This document shows, piece by piece, positions 46,880 through 56,467 of a stretch of 64,000 nucleotides of DNA. The DNA comes from Fistulifera solaris (Eukaryota > Bacillariophyta > Bacillariophyceae > Naviculales > Stauroneidaceae). Each line of letters opens with the position of its first letter. Positions within the stretch are counted from its first letter, which is position 1. Location: NCBI GenBank assembly GCA_030295235.1, contig AP026169.1:682001-746000 (forward strand), in the 5' to 3' direction. The notes under the pieces are model-generated. The model saw only the letters and a list, made by a program, of their open reading frames with translations, did not search any database and was not told where the DNA came from. Both the position numbers and the translations under genes were made by a program.

Positions 46880-48799
46880 ATGAAGAGTGAGCAGCAACGC
46901 AAAGTGAAAAACAAAACCGACGAGAAGCGAAGACCGGACGATGAGGAGTCGTCGTCCTCGTCGGCCATGGCTTCGACAACAACACTACCAACAGATCCTT
47001 GGATCACGGCACTTCCCAATAGAACCAAGACATTCTCTACCGACACGGCGGATGGACTCGAAGCTTTACACGAGTTTGGTGGTGAATCATCCACTTTGGT
47101 GCTCAGCAGTGCGAGGAGTCAACCGACCCCGTCGGTTACTCCTCCACGCAAGGAAGTGTTATTGCTCGCAGCACGTCGCGATCGCTTGCAGTGGATTCAA
47201 GAGGCGCCTTTGCCTTACCGGAAAGAACGAAATCAAAAAGATCCTTGGGAACAGAATGACGTGCTTTTTTTACTGAAACAGTGTCATGCGGTTTCACAGG
47301 TGCCAACGGCGATTGCCGCGTTGGAACAATTGTACAACATTGCGAACGGAGGAGAATCCGTGGTAACGATTGCTCAACGCATTCAATCATTAGTAACGAA
47401 AGAGGATCAGACTTTGGCGCTTCCTTCGGGTTTCGAAGTGCTGGCACAAGAATTGGTAGCAAAAGAGGATGACGCGGTTGTCATGGCGTATCACAACTTT
47501 TTAACACACTTACAAGACCCGTCGTGTGCCATGCTCGTGCAAGGTATACGGAGATTTTGTCGAACGATTCAAGATACCAAGGATAGTGCGTCTTTGGCGA
47601 AACAATTGACTTCTTTTGTGGATACTACTTACAATTCCATACAATCACATATTGCCTGGAAAGGCGAAGATTTAAAACAAAGTCAAGTGAGACGGTCTTT
47701 GGAGTCGTGTATCTATGCGCATTGCTTTGCGCACACGGGTTCAGTCATGTGGAACGCAGAAGCACAGAAAGCAGATGATATGTTTCTAATGAAGCTGGAG
47801 TCGTTGCAGTTCATTACGCCGCAGAACTTGGAAATCGCTTGTTTAGAAGATATTGCCAGTGCTACCTCCGACTTGGCGGATTTCTTGAAAGGGCCGGTCG
47901 AGGCACTCCGAGCCATCGACTTGTACTACTCTCCATACGAAAAACTAGACCGTGTTTTGACTATGTATCGGGGTGTCAATGGCGCGTTGTCGCGAGCTTT
48001 AAATTACCACAAATCCAGTCATGATGGAAGCACACCGCTGAAGTTGCCCAGCGCCGATGATGTCCTGCCAACCATGATACTTGCTATACTTCAAGCCAAA
48101 CCGAAACGATTGCTTCTGAATTTGACGGTCATGGAGGAATGGAGCCCGCCCGAGTACATTCGAGGAGAAGCAGGATATGCATACACCAACTTATACGGCG
48201 CAGTGCAATTTCTGAAAGATATTGATTTAGAGAAAGAACCCAAAAGTCTTCAAATTGGTTCGGACGAGCTCAGAATGGGTATCGAGTCCTGTCGAGAAGC
48301 GGTGAAACAGAAACTGGAGGTAAATGATGCAGTATCTGTTGATCCTGTTTCATCCGTCAGTCCACCAGTCCCCCCTCGCCTCACACCAAATGAGGTTCGT
48401 AATGCTCGACAAAATGGCGAAACAATCGATTTGGAGTGGGCCCTGCAAGTAATTGGACAACGAAATTCTAATGCCGCTGTCCGCTCCTCGATCGGATCTA
48501 AATCTCGATCAGCTTTCGACGAAGCAACAGAGGGATTGCCTTCAAACTTTAGTCGAAAGTACTCTTTCTTGACAGCGTGTCCCGATGGTATCAAGGTATC
48601 TGACATTTCCATGCTCTTGGAAGAATACCGGGTCCTGGTGCAGACTGTGGAGCGTTTGATCGGTGCAAGAGCGGCGGGTATCAAAGCAGCCCGGAAAGCT
48701 ACTGCAGTGGCAGCAGAGATGGACTTGCTTGCCAGAATCCGGGAAGTGGACCCGATCCTACTTCCAGGTACCGACAAGCAACGCAACGAATCATTTTGA
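46880..48799 (+). CDS. VPS9-domain Rab5-type guanine nucleotide exchange factor
   Basis: About 639 aa from ATG 46880, single exon and frame intact. The middle, about residues 160-480, forms a helical bundle plus VPS9 domain: RSLESCIYAHCFAHTGS, PYEKLDRVLTMYRGVNGALS, SADDVLPTMILAILQAKPKR and GEAGYAYTNLYGAVQFLKDI. The conserved Asp of ADDVLP and Tyr of YAYTNLYGA fit the catalytic face of Rabex-5/VPS9 proteins, which activate Rab5-class GTPases on early endosomes. The N-terminus is disordered, with poly-Ser; the C-terminus has an amphipathic helix GARAAGIKAARKATAVAAEM. No ubiquitin-binding or RIN domain was recognised. Confidence 0.85.
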   Translation: MKSEQQRKVKNKTDEKRRPDDEESSSSSAMASTTTLPTDPWITALPNRTKTFSTDTADGLEALHEFGGESSTLVLSSARSQPTPSVTPPRKEVLLLAARRDRLQWIQEAPLPYRKERNQKDPWEQNDVLFLLKQCHAVSQVPTAIAALEQLYNIANGGESVVTIAQRIQSLVTKEDQTLALPSGFEVLAQELVAKEDDAVVMAYHNFLTHLQDPSCAMLVQGIRRFCRTIQDTKDSASLAKQLTSFVDTTYNSIQSHIAWKGEDLKQSQVRRSLESCIYAHCFAHTGSVMWNAEAQKADDMFLMKLESLQFITPQNLEIACLEDIASATSDLADFLKGPVEALRAIDLYYSPYEKLDRVLTMYRGVNGALSRALNYHKSSHDGSTPLKLPSADDVLPTMILAILQAKPKRLLLNLTVMEEWSPPEYIRGEAGYAYTNLYGAVQFLKDIDLEKEPKSLQIGSDELRMGIESCREAVKQKLEVNDAVSVDPVSSVSPPVPPRLTPNEVRNARQNGETIDLEWALQVIGQRNSNAAVRSSIGSKSRSAFDEATEGLPSNFSRKYSFLTACPDGIKVSDISMLLEEYRVLVQTVERLIGARAAGIKAARKATAVAAEMDLLARIREVDPILLPGTDKQRNESF

Positions 48800-49987
48800 G
48801 AATGCATGCATTACTTTATTCGAAAACTGGACCATGTCTTTGAGCGTGTGAATCCGCCATTGCTTAGTATGCTCGCCATCAATCCTTAACCGGAAGACGC
48901 ATTGATGCACGATCGCGATCGTTAACAAGAAAACAACCCAACAACTGGAGACGCTCGGCCATAATTTTTTAGATACACCTTTCCGCTTTTATTGTTCATT
49001 TGTTAATTGTTGTTAATCTCTTTGAGCAGTTAGCCGTAAGCCGTAAGCCGTGACCCTATTTGTGACTGTTGCGGTGATAGACATTACCAATTACCAATTA
49101 GTCTCTGGGAGATAGATAACAGACAACAGATGTTTTCGACTTCGCAAGTCGCAAGTCACAAAGTCACAATTACAAGACCAAGTTGTTATGGAGTACTGGT
49201 ATGGACTAAAAGTTTATTCGCCTTTTGTCCTTCAAGATTCAAAAATCAAAAGTCTCATTTCTAAGAGAATCTTAGACATAATATTCTACTTCGTGTTTCA
49301 TGTCTGAACACTGAACACTACCTGGTAATCAAAATCAAAAATCAAAACATAGGCGAATCGTGGTACGCACGGTACCACCTTAGCTAATGGTTAGACCGAA
49401 CATATTCTCCTACAATGGTCACTCTACGTAGTATTTAGAAGGTTGTAGTTGGTAGTTGATCAAAGGTCATAGGTCCTTTCATATTAAAATTTTTGTCGCT
49501 CTTTACTCTTAATCTTAAATCTTAGATCACTGGTAAAAACCAACTTTCCCATGTAAATTAATCAGATGTTGTATCCTCGATTTAGTAGACGTCATTACAT
49601 AAGATACTACGTACCAATACTTTGTATTTCGATAAAATAATACAATGTACCTGGTACGGAGTACTCGGAGTAAATGCTTTAATACCTGGTATAACCGAAC
49701 CCGCCCAAGGCAGACCCCTGGCTGGCCGCTAACCCCTAACAAATAAGAAATAAGTATCCAGACACGTACCAGATACATGGAACCCAGCGTGGCGATTTTC
49801 AATCGGCCATCGACCAGAACTTCCAGGTTTGAAGCCCTACCAGGTACTACCAGCTAGCTACCAGTACCAGGTACCAGGTAACGTGGGAGCATTGAGCCAT
49901 CAGCTGCGAAACAGTCAACGGCGCTCACAAAACATCAAGTTGATCACAGTGCTGCTAATAGCTTCATTGTTCGCAGCATCAAATACG
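48800..49987. other. Intergenic, rich in short tandem words and GTACC sites
   Basis: About 1.2 kb with no gene. Notable words: TAGCCGTAAGCCGTAAGCCG at about 49031-49050, ATTACCAATTACCAATTAG near 49083, AATCAAAATCAAAAATCAAA near 49327, and a dense series of GTACC/CCAGGTAC words at about 49838-49880. The open frame of the next gene extends back into this, but its first good ATG is 49988. Confidence 0.6.
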
Positions 49988-50563
49988 ATGACGAACCATC
50001 CTGAAGTTCTCAGCTCAACGTCATTGTTAAAAGTGATCGCATGCTGGGAGCAATCCAAGAGTCGGGGAGGATTTGATGAGACGATTGGCATTGAGTTGAT
50101 GCTCACCCTTTTCGAGATGAATCCCCAAGCCAGATCACAATTTGGGTTCCGAACTGACCAGGTCATTGATAAGAACAATGGTTTGCAGCGTATGGGAATC
50201 CTGATTCATGGGCAGCGCTTCATTCGAACTCTTGATTGTCTGTTTTCCTTGTTGGGACCAGACGACGATAATTTGGAGGAAGTTTTGAGAGATTTTAACA
50301 AAGAAAGCTGCCAGGACGGGATGCCGCTCCCCCAATTTCTTTTACTGCTCGGCATCTTAGTGAAAGTGATGGCTCATACTTTGGGTGGAGATTGGACGGA
50401 TGAAGTACAGTTCTGTTGGATGGAAGTGATAACTCATTTGGAAGTCATCGTTACCAACATTGTGGCAAAGTCGGCAATTCAGAAGACTTCTGTGACGAAG
50501 AATCCTCTCAAACCTGTTTTGCCGACAGCACGTGAACCCAACCGAAGGTTTATTGATGTATAA
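49988..50563 (+). CDS. Globin-like protein without an evident proximal histidine
   Basis: About 191 aa from ATG 49988. The pattern fits a globin fold: helix A-like VIACWEQSKSRGGFDETIGI with Trp, then LMLTLFEMNPQARSQFGF (the LF..NP...F signature), a helix with His in GILIHGQRFIRTLDCLFSLL, LGPDD, and C-terminal helices FLLLLGILVKVMAHTLGGDW and FCWMEVITHLEVIVTNIVAK. In protein globins with the LGPD turn, the next helix normally carries the haem-ligating histidine (F8); here that stretch reads EEVLRDFNKESCQDGMPL, with no His. Haem binding is therefore doubtful. The protein may be a divergent or degenerate globin. Confidence 0.7.
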   Translation: MTNHPEVLSSTSLLKVIACWEQSKSRGGFDETIGIELMLTLFEMNPQARSQFGFRTDQVIDKNNGLQRMGILIHGQRFIRTLDCLFSLLGPDDDNLEEVLRDFNKESCQDGMPLPQFLLLLGILVKVMAHTLGGDWTDEVQFCWMEVITHLEVIVTNIVAKSAIQKTSVTKNPLKPVLPTAREPNRRFIDV

Positions 50564-50794
50564 GAACGCGTTAATTGAGCAAAAAATTGTGTTTTCTTTC
50601 TTTGCCTTGGTGCCTTTTTTTTGGTGAAATCGGTGAAATCCGAAGAGACTAGTCACTCATGACTCATGACTCATGACTCGTGATTACCAAACGGCTGAAC
50701 GAACATCGCATCATCTATCTGCAAAAAAATGCGCGTTTCGCATTTGCTTGAAGGATCTACGCCAAAACGATTGTCATTGAAAACCACATCGAAA

Positions 50795-51614
50795 ATGTTT
50801 TATCAAATGTCACACGTAGTTATTTGTCTACTTCTTTTGGAAATGGTGTGCCTGAAGGGGATGGCGTTTGTTACAACCGGCAAATCGTCACCCCGTCGTC
50901 CACTCTCATCAAATCTTCGTATGTCGGACGTATCTCTCGATCCTGCTGAAACGGCGATCGTTTTTATTGAATATCAGAATGAATTTACGACTCCCGGTGG
51001 GAAATTGCATGACGCTGTCAAAGATTCCATGGAGAAAACGAATATGCTTTCCAATTCTGCTCGGTTGGCCGTCTCGGCAAGGGCGGCCGGATGCACCATT
51101 ATCCATTGCCCGATCAATTTTGAACCAGTAAGTGGCGGAGTGAATCGTCATCGCGCGCTTTCTAGTAGTCTATTATCTCATTACTTCTCAGGGACACAAC
51201 GAAATTAGTAAAAACCCGTACGGCATTTTGGCAGGAGTCAAGGAAGGCGCTGCTTTCACAGCGGGAGAATGGGGAGCCGAAATCTGTGATGCCATGAAGC
51301 CTGTGCCGGGAGATCTGGTTGTCAAGGGGAAATCGGGTCTGTGTGGCTTCCAGTCTACGAATTTGGAGTTTTTGTTAGGACAGACTGGCGCAAAGAATGT
51401 CGTGCTGGGTGGCTTTCTGACCAATTGCTGCGTCGAGTCGACAATGCGATCCGCTTACGAAAGAGGGTTCAAAGTATATACCCTGAAAGATTGTGTTGCT
51501 GCTACTTCTATGGAAGCTCAAGAAGCTACGCTGGCATACAACTTTGGAATGTTTTCAATTGTCACCACAAGTGATGCTATCGTTGAAGCACTCTCGTCCA
51601 CTGTGACAGCGTAA
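50795..51614 (+). CDS. Isochorismatase-like cysteine hydrolase, probably plastid-targeted
   Basis: Exons 50795-51127 and 51192-51614; intron 51128-51191 (64 nt, GTAAGT donor, TTCTCAG acceptor). The N-terminus MFYQMSHVVICLLLLEMVCL followed by KGMAF is a signal peptide with a plausible plastid motif. The hydrolase domain has AIVFIEYQNEFTTPGGKLHD (the usual Asp of 'IDxQ' is Glu here), KGKSGLCGFQSTNLE (catalytic Lys) and VLGGFLTNCCVESTMRSAYE with the nucleophilic Cys and the cis-peptide region. The family includes isochorismatases, nicotinamidases and ureidoacrylate hydrolases; the substrate cannot be set from sequence alone. A more upstream ATG at 50729 is in frame, but would put extra residues before the signal peptide. 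Confidence 0.83.
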
Positions 51615-51718
51615 CCTAGGAGCTTTTCAAAAATCAGATTAACAACTACGTATCACTATAGGAGTAACAACGACTTGTTTTCTATGAAGTAATTTATATG
51701 CATTTTTTCAAGGTGGTG

Positions 51719-53346
51719 TTACTCTTCCGCCACGAGATCCCAAGCATCGGGGTGAAATCCAGCGTACACGGTCACGAGTGCTTCGTTGAATTGAGCTTGA
51801 TAAGTGAGCAAAGGTAAGTCATTGGGCGTGTTGATAAAAGGGTTCTCCAATTCAAGTGCAACTTCATGCAATCCCATAAAACATAACGTAGTGGCAAAAT
51901 TTAGTAAACAAGACATCCAGACCCGTTTCACAAAAGTCGCAAACAACAGCGGGAAAGTGAAAAGAATTGCCAAAGAAAAGAATGCGATCATTTGGTCGTG
52001 AGGAAATGGGAACGGTACATAAGCAATTTTTCTGGCGTTGTTGTAACCAACGACGCCGTCGCTGATAAACTGAAAAATGCGACTCAAATGCGGAGATGCC
52101 ACGTTGCCTGTGCTACCATTCAGATACTCGCGACTCACAAACTCTTGCAACCAAAGCGTGCACAAGGACATTTTCGCATACGGCCCCTTCGCCCGGTGCA
52201 GTAATTCGACTTCCGCATCACTCACGCCACCCAAAATGGAAAAGGGCCGTGCTGCGTTATATAATGTTCGGTAGTCCTCAGAGCGGTCTAAGCTAAGAAC
52301 AAAGTCAATCACTTGACCGAAGTAAGATCCACCGTTGTATTGTGCTCGCATCTCATCGGAGTCGGCGTCGGGGTCTAATTTGGGCCAGGGTCTGTGTATT
52401 CACAAAGATACGTACGCGTATGAGCGAAAGACAGAAGAATGGCCGCCAATTGCCTCGTATCAACTTACTTTCCAGGAAAATACTCCACCAGCGGGATCTC
52501 CGCACAATCCAAATCATTTCTTAAGGTTGACATGGCTACGCCCGACAGTAAACTAAACAGATGAGCCAGTTCCTGAAGAAACAGACTCGGGACGGGCATA
52601 CGAGACGCTTTTGCTTCCAACAAATGGCGATCCGGTCGGCTTTGTTTGACGAGCGATGGTCGTGCTTCATTCTTATTGGTTGTGGGTACAAACTGCTCTT
52701 GAAAGCGAATAGGTACGGGTATACGACTGGAGAGTGTATTCGCATCGATATTCTGGCTATCAATGCGTTTCGGAGCATGTCGAATCGAAATTCGTTTCTC
52801 TACTTCGGTCGCCAGTGAGTGCTGTTTGGTCGACGACCACCACCTCCGGGTCTCTTTACGATTTCTCTCTTCCTGTTCCTGCATAATTTGTTCAACCAGC
52901 TGGGTAGTCTCCAGCATGCTTGGCGTTTGAAAGTGTCGTATCTTTTTCTTTTTCTTGTTGTTGAGATTCTCCAATCGTATTTGAGCAGCTCTACCAAATG
53001 ACATGGGTCGAATATCGTCGTACGCGGCCGATTGCAGATGGAAAGAAGCAAGATGAGTCGCGGCATCCAGCCATTTGCTCAGCATGCCATGTATCGCGCT
53101 CGCTCCCTCCCAATATCGCTGATACGCATAATTGAGTCGAAAGGTCAATAGCAACGAAAAGAAGATGACGAATACAGCAATCGTATCCGCATGTCGCGCA
53201 ATAGGTAAATCATTCTTTCGGAATTTGTTGAAGAATCCTGTACAGATGGTACTGAGCAAAGATGGGAGAAAAGCCTTGTAGAGAGCGGAGCCGTGCGTGC
53301 GCCGCAACAGCATCAATCCGAACGTTCCGGACTCGTAGGTAATCAT
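51719..53346 (-). CDS. Bestrophin-family anion channel, paralog A
   Basis: Exons 53346-52469 and 52391-51719; intron 52392-52468 (GTAAGT donor, ATACACAG acceptor). About 515 aa. Key bestrophin/RFP-TM features: SALYKAFLPSLLSTICTGFF, LLTFRLNYAYQRYWEGASAI (conserved R...YWEG), SLFLQELAHLFSLLSGVAMS, RIFQFISDGVVGYNNARKIA followed by YVPFPFPHDQM, and ENPFINTPNDLPL. Between the first and second membrane parts is a charged insertion of about 150 residues (KKKKKIRHF). Bestrophins conduct Cl- or HCO3-; in diatoms and algae some act at the thylakoid, but no transit peptide is visible here. The gene at 56468-58153 is a close paralog. Confidence 0.87.
52392..52468 (-). other. Intron in bestrophin paralog A
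   Basis: 77 nt, GTAAGT donor after EYFPGK and an ACACAG acceptor before PWPKLDPDADS. The spliced sequence matches the paralog (PGAPFPHVDPDEYG). Confidence 0.75.
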
Positions 53347-53660
53347 TATTTCACTTGCGCTGTCTTCGACTTCCTGAGACCACTTTATTGCAACGAAGCT
53401 TGTGATATGTTTGATCAAATGATACGACTATCATTCAAACTCCTGTTCAAGTTCGTTAATATCATTGTTCTGTCGTTTTGTTTTGACGCAATAGACGCGT
53501 AATAGAAATGAGATGATGACGTCGTGCCCAAAAATGCTTCCATTCGTAATTCGTAACTACGGGACTGCAGTTTTAGTCGTTAGCGGGAAGTCACCAGATC
53601 ACTCCTACATTTTACTCCATAGCAAAGAAATGTAGCTACGACATTCGATCAAAAAAATCT

Positions 53661-53743
53661 GGAAAGGACGTTAAAATTCTGCCTCTGGTACCAAGATTCT
53701 ACGTAGCATCCACGATGAGGCAGAATTTTAACGCCGTTTCCTG
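53661..53743 (+). repeat. Hairpin/MITE-like element, copy 2
   Basis: GGACGTTAAAATTCTGCCTC at the left and GAGGCAGAATTTTAACGCCG at the right, with AAGATTCTACGTAGCAT in the core. The arms are complementary over about 18-20 bp. Confidence 0.85.
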
Positions 53744-54112
53744 CCGATTGTCATAAATGTCCTTGAAACTTCCACCAACATAGCTAATTGGTAATGATCG
53801 ACTATACAGTAATAGGTAATCGACATCAATTCAAATTCAAAACGGGTGCCCGGAGTTTGCGTCAATTCGACTTTGTCAGTTTTCGGCTCTAGTTTGACCA
53901 ATATCATTAGAACACTCACCAACATTGATTCGTCGTGCCAATAAGTTTGGATGAAGGATTCAACGCTGTGAATGTCTATGCGATTTTCGTGTAGTCGTCG
54001 TAGAAATTTTATCGATGTACCAGTAGGTGCTAATTCGGCCAATTTGCCATGAATAACATTAAAACTTTCACTTTTACGTGTACTTGTACGTAGTACTTGA
54101 TGTTGGCATCGT

Positions 54113-54200
54113 ACCAGGACACAGCGTTAAAATTCTGCCTCATCGTGGACGCTACGTAGAATCGTGTACTTGGAGGCAGAAGTTTAACGTCCTTCCCAGG
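54113..54200 (-). repeat. Hairpin/MITE-like element, copy 3 (inverted)
   Basis: Reads ACAGCGTTAAAATTCTGCCT...GCTACGTAGAATC...GAGGCAGAAGTTTAACGTCC on the plus strand, the inverse orientation of copies 1 and 2. Arms and core match them. Confidence 0.85.
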
Positions 54201-54373
54201 TACAGTCCCAGGTACCATGTACCGTACCACGAAGTCCAAGCGTACCGACGACTGCCAGGCCACATCATTCGCAACTCGCAACAACCTTTCGAAACTCAAA
54301 ACATGCTCTTTTTTGCTTCGTATTGTTTTGTGAGGATTATTTACAAAGAATGAATGAAAATGATTGAAGCTCC

Positions 54374-55815
54374 ATGATCACTGGATCTGTTATTGCGAGT
54401 AGAGCGCTTTTTCCTTTTCTTGTTGTCGTCCTAAATTGCATTACGACGATTCGAGGACTGTCGGTTTCGAACAAGATCATGGCGAGTCGTCGCATGGTCC
54501 TCATTTTATCAGGACCCACCGCCGTGGGCAAATCAGCCATCGCGGCTCAAGTCTGCCAGCAAATTGGCGGTCTCATCGTTTCGGCGGATTCTGTTCAAGC
54601 TTATCGGGAAGTACAAATTGGTGCGAACAAACCGACCCGAGAAGAACGCATCGAAACCCCTCATCTTCTCGTGGATGTCGTCGATGGTGATATTCCGTAC
54701 AATGCTGCAGAATGGACAAGGGATGCTCATTTTTGTATTCAACAACTTTTACAAAATGAATCGCATCAGAGAAACGAAAAGACAGTTCGGGTAGAAAGCG
54801 ATGAACACGAAGAACAAAAACGACGTAAAGAAATCGAACAATCAATACATGATGCGCGTCAGTTAAAGAATTTGACGGGCTCCGTGACTCCAGTGGTAGT
54901 GGGAGGAACCATGATGTATCTACAGTGGCTTGTACATGGGAGACCTGACGCTATTCCACCCACGTCAGAAGCTATTGCGCAGGCCGTGTCGACGTTGGAA
55001 CCGTACATAGCGGCAGGAGATTGGTCAGGTGCTGTCGTGCATGTACAAAGTAAATACGGCGAACCATTCGCAACACAGGCAGCTAAATTGTCTTTGAACG
55101 ACTGGTATCGCTTGCGTCGTGTACTGGAAGTAGTCTTCACCGAAGTTGATGGTGCAGCGCGATCAACTTTTTCGGGAGAACGACAAGGGGGTTGCTGGAT
55201 CTTTACGAGGATGTTCGGTGTTTCTTTTTTTGCCCCAATGATCGTTACGCGCATGCACATCTTATCGACGATCGTTGTGAACAAATGATTCAAAGAGGGC
55301 TGTTGAGTGAAACCGCTGATTTGGACTTGCCAGAAATGGTTCGCAAAGCGATCGGCTATCGACAAACGTTGGATTTCTTATGCTCCGAGGAGCCTTCTTT
55401 TGATAATTACTTGACTGAATTTCAAGGAGCAACTAGGCGATATGCCAAACGACAAATGCAGTGGTTTCGAAAGGATCCAGAGTTCTTTTTTGTGCCGGTT
55501 CAACTTGATGACAAGGATCGTATTGAAAAGGCTACGGAGCAAGTCATGAAACTAATACGAATGTCGCGCCCGGAATACGATCAAATGCTAGCGTCCAAAG
55601 ATGAGCTCAACCACCAGACACGGACCATGAACGAAGAGCAAGGAAAGACAATGAAAACCTTTCAGACGAAAATTACTCGTTTAAAACCTGGTTCCAAAGA
55701 ACGACAACGGATCATGGAAGAAGCCAATGCCTGCATAGCCCGCTTTCAAAAGAGCAATCGAAAGGGCTCAGAACCGTTGCCGTATAAACGACCAAATGCG
55801 GATATTTCTGAATAA
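54374..55815 (+). CDS. tRNA dimethylallyltransferase (MiaA/IPT family), frame broken once
   Basis: Transfers a dimethylallyl group to A37 of tRNAs reading UNN codons. A hydrophobic N-terminus (ALFPFLVVVLNCITTIRGLS) could be an organelle or ER signal; a second in-frame ATG follows at MASRRM. The P-loop is LSGPTAVGKSAIA, then SADSVQAYREVQIGANKPT and HLLVDVVD, VVVGGTMMYLQWLVHGRPDA and a C-terminal helical domain with RKAIGYRQTLDFL. The tail after 55600 is long and basic (KITRLKPGSKERQRIME), perhaps for RNA binding. G5 at 55187-55191 needs one more G to connect SGERQ to GLLDLYEDVRCFFF; as given, the first part ends early at 55288. The gene sits between two bestrophin paralogs. Confidence 0.9.
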
Positions 55816-56076
55816 AAGTCCAGTATTGACTTGGGTTATCTGATGTATCTATCCTCGCGCAATACTATGCTTTACTCGGGGTAGTTAAGATGCTGATTGT
55901 CACTCAGCATCAACGATGATGCGATCACAATGGACTTATCTAGGTTCTTTTTCGTTCATTTCTTGAAAAGTCTAGGTTTACTATGAAAACGGTCCCGTAC
56001 CCGAACAAAGTGCTGTGCGTAAGTCAAGCTTCGTGCGCTTCGTTACTTTTCTGTTTTAGTAAATTACAAACTATGA
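55816..56076. other. Short intergenic spacer
   Basis: Follows the tRNA dimethylallyltransferase. A possible first exon with ATG 55979 and a GTAAGT donor near 56015 is discussed under the next feature. No other signal. Confidence 0.4.
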
Positions 56077-56406
56077 TCTGCTAGAACGTCCTGTGGAGGT
56101 CTCGTCGTCCAAATTCAATTTTCCCGATTGGATTTCAGCCATGATGAATCATCATCATTATGGTTCGATGTTGATGGGGAGCAAGTGACGTGGCCTGACG
56201 TAGCAAATATTTCATGCGCATGGTTAATGGAAGTACTGTTTAAGAAACGATTTTCTGTATTCTGGCATGCGGCTTTATCGGCCTACACAGTGAACAATAG
56301 TCGCACCACAGGGTGGGACCGTTTTGCTTCCATGGAAGAAACCACACAGCGGATGCAAATGATGATGCAAGGCGTTTTGAGGCGACGACGAGCAACAAAA
56401 CAATAA
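56077..56406 (+). CDS. Possible small gene or exon
   Basis: An open frame with fairly protein-like composition (WPDVANISCAWLMEVLFKKR, FSVFWHAALSAYTVNNSRT, EETTQRMQMMMQGVLRRRR) ends at 56406. It has no ATG. It might be the last exon of a short gene whose first exon ends at the GTAAGT near 56015 and whose acceptor is the GGATTTCAG near 56138, but the frames do not join without a one-base change. It lies just 60 bp before the bestrophin B start. Family unknown. Confidence 0.3.
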   Translation, partial: SARTSCGGLVVQIQFSRLDFSHDESSSLWFDVDGEQVTWPDVANISCAWLMEVLFKKRFSVFWHAALSAYTVNNSRTTGWDRFASMEETTQRMQMMMQGVLRRRRATKQ

Positions 56407-56467
56407 ATGCTCCTCGTCGTCGACTAAGCTGTTAGTGAGGCAGAAAAGGATTCGTTATAGTTGCAAA

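Larger units (their letters stand above)
53347..54373. other. Spacer with two hairpin elements
   Basis: About 1 kb between divergent genes (bestrophin A and the tRNA dimethylallyltransferase). It contains two copies of the hairpin element in opposite orientation (about 53661-53743 and 54113-54200) about 370 bp apart. An open frame on the minus strand at 53728-54042 lies between them, with no recognisable domain. Confidence 0.6.

Noticed and set aside
56077-56406. Full gene with first exon at about 55979
   Set aside because: ATG and GTAAGT donor are present, but the frames do not join without a one-base change; listed only as a possible exon at low confidence.
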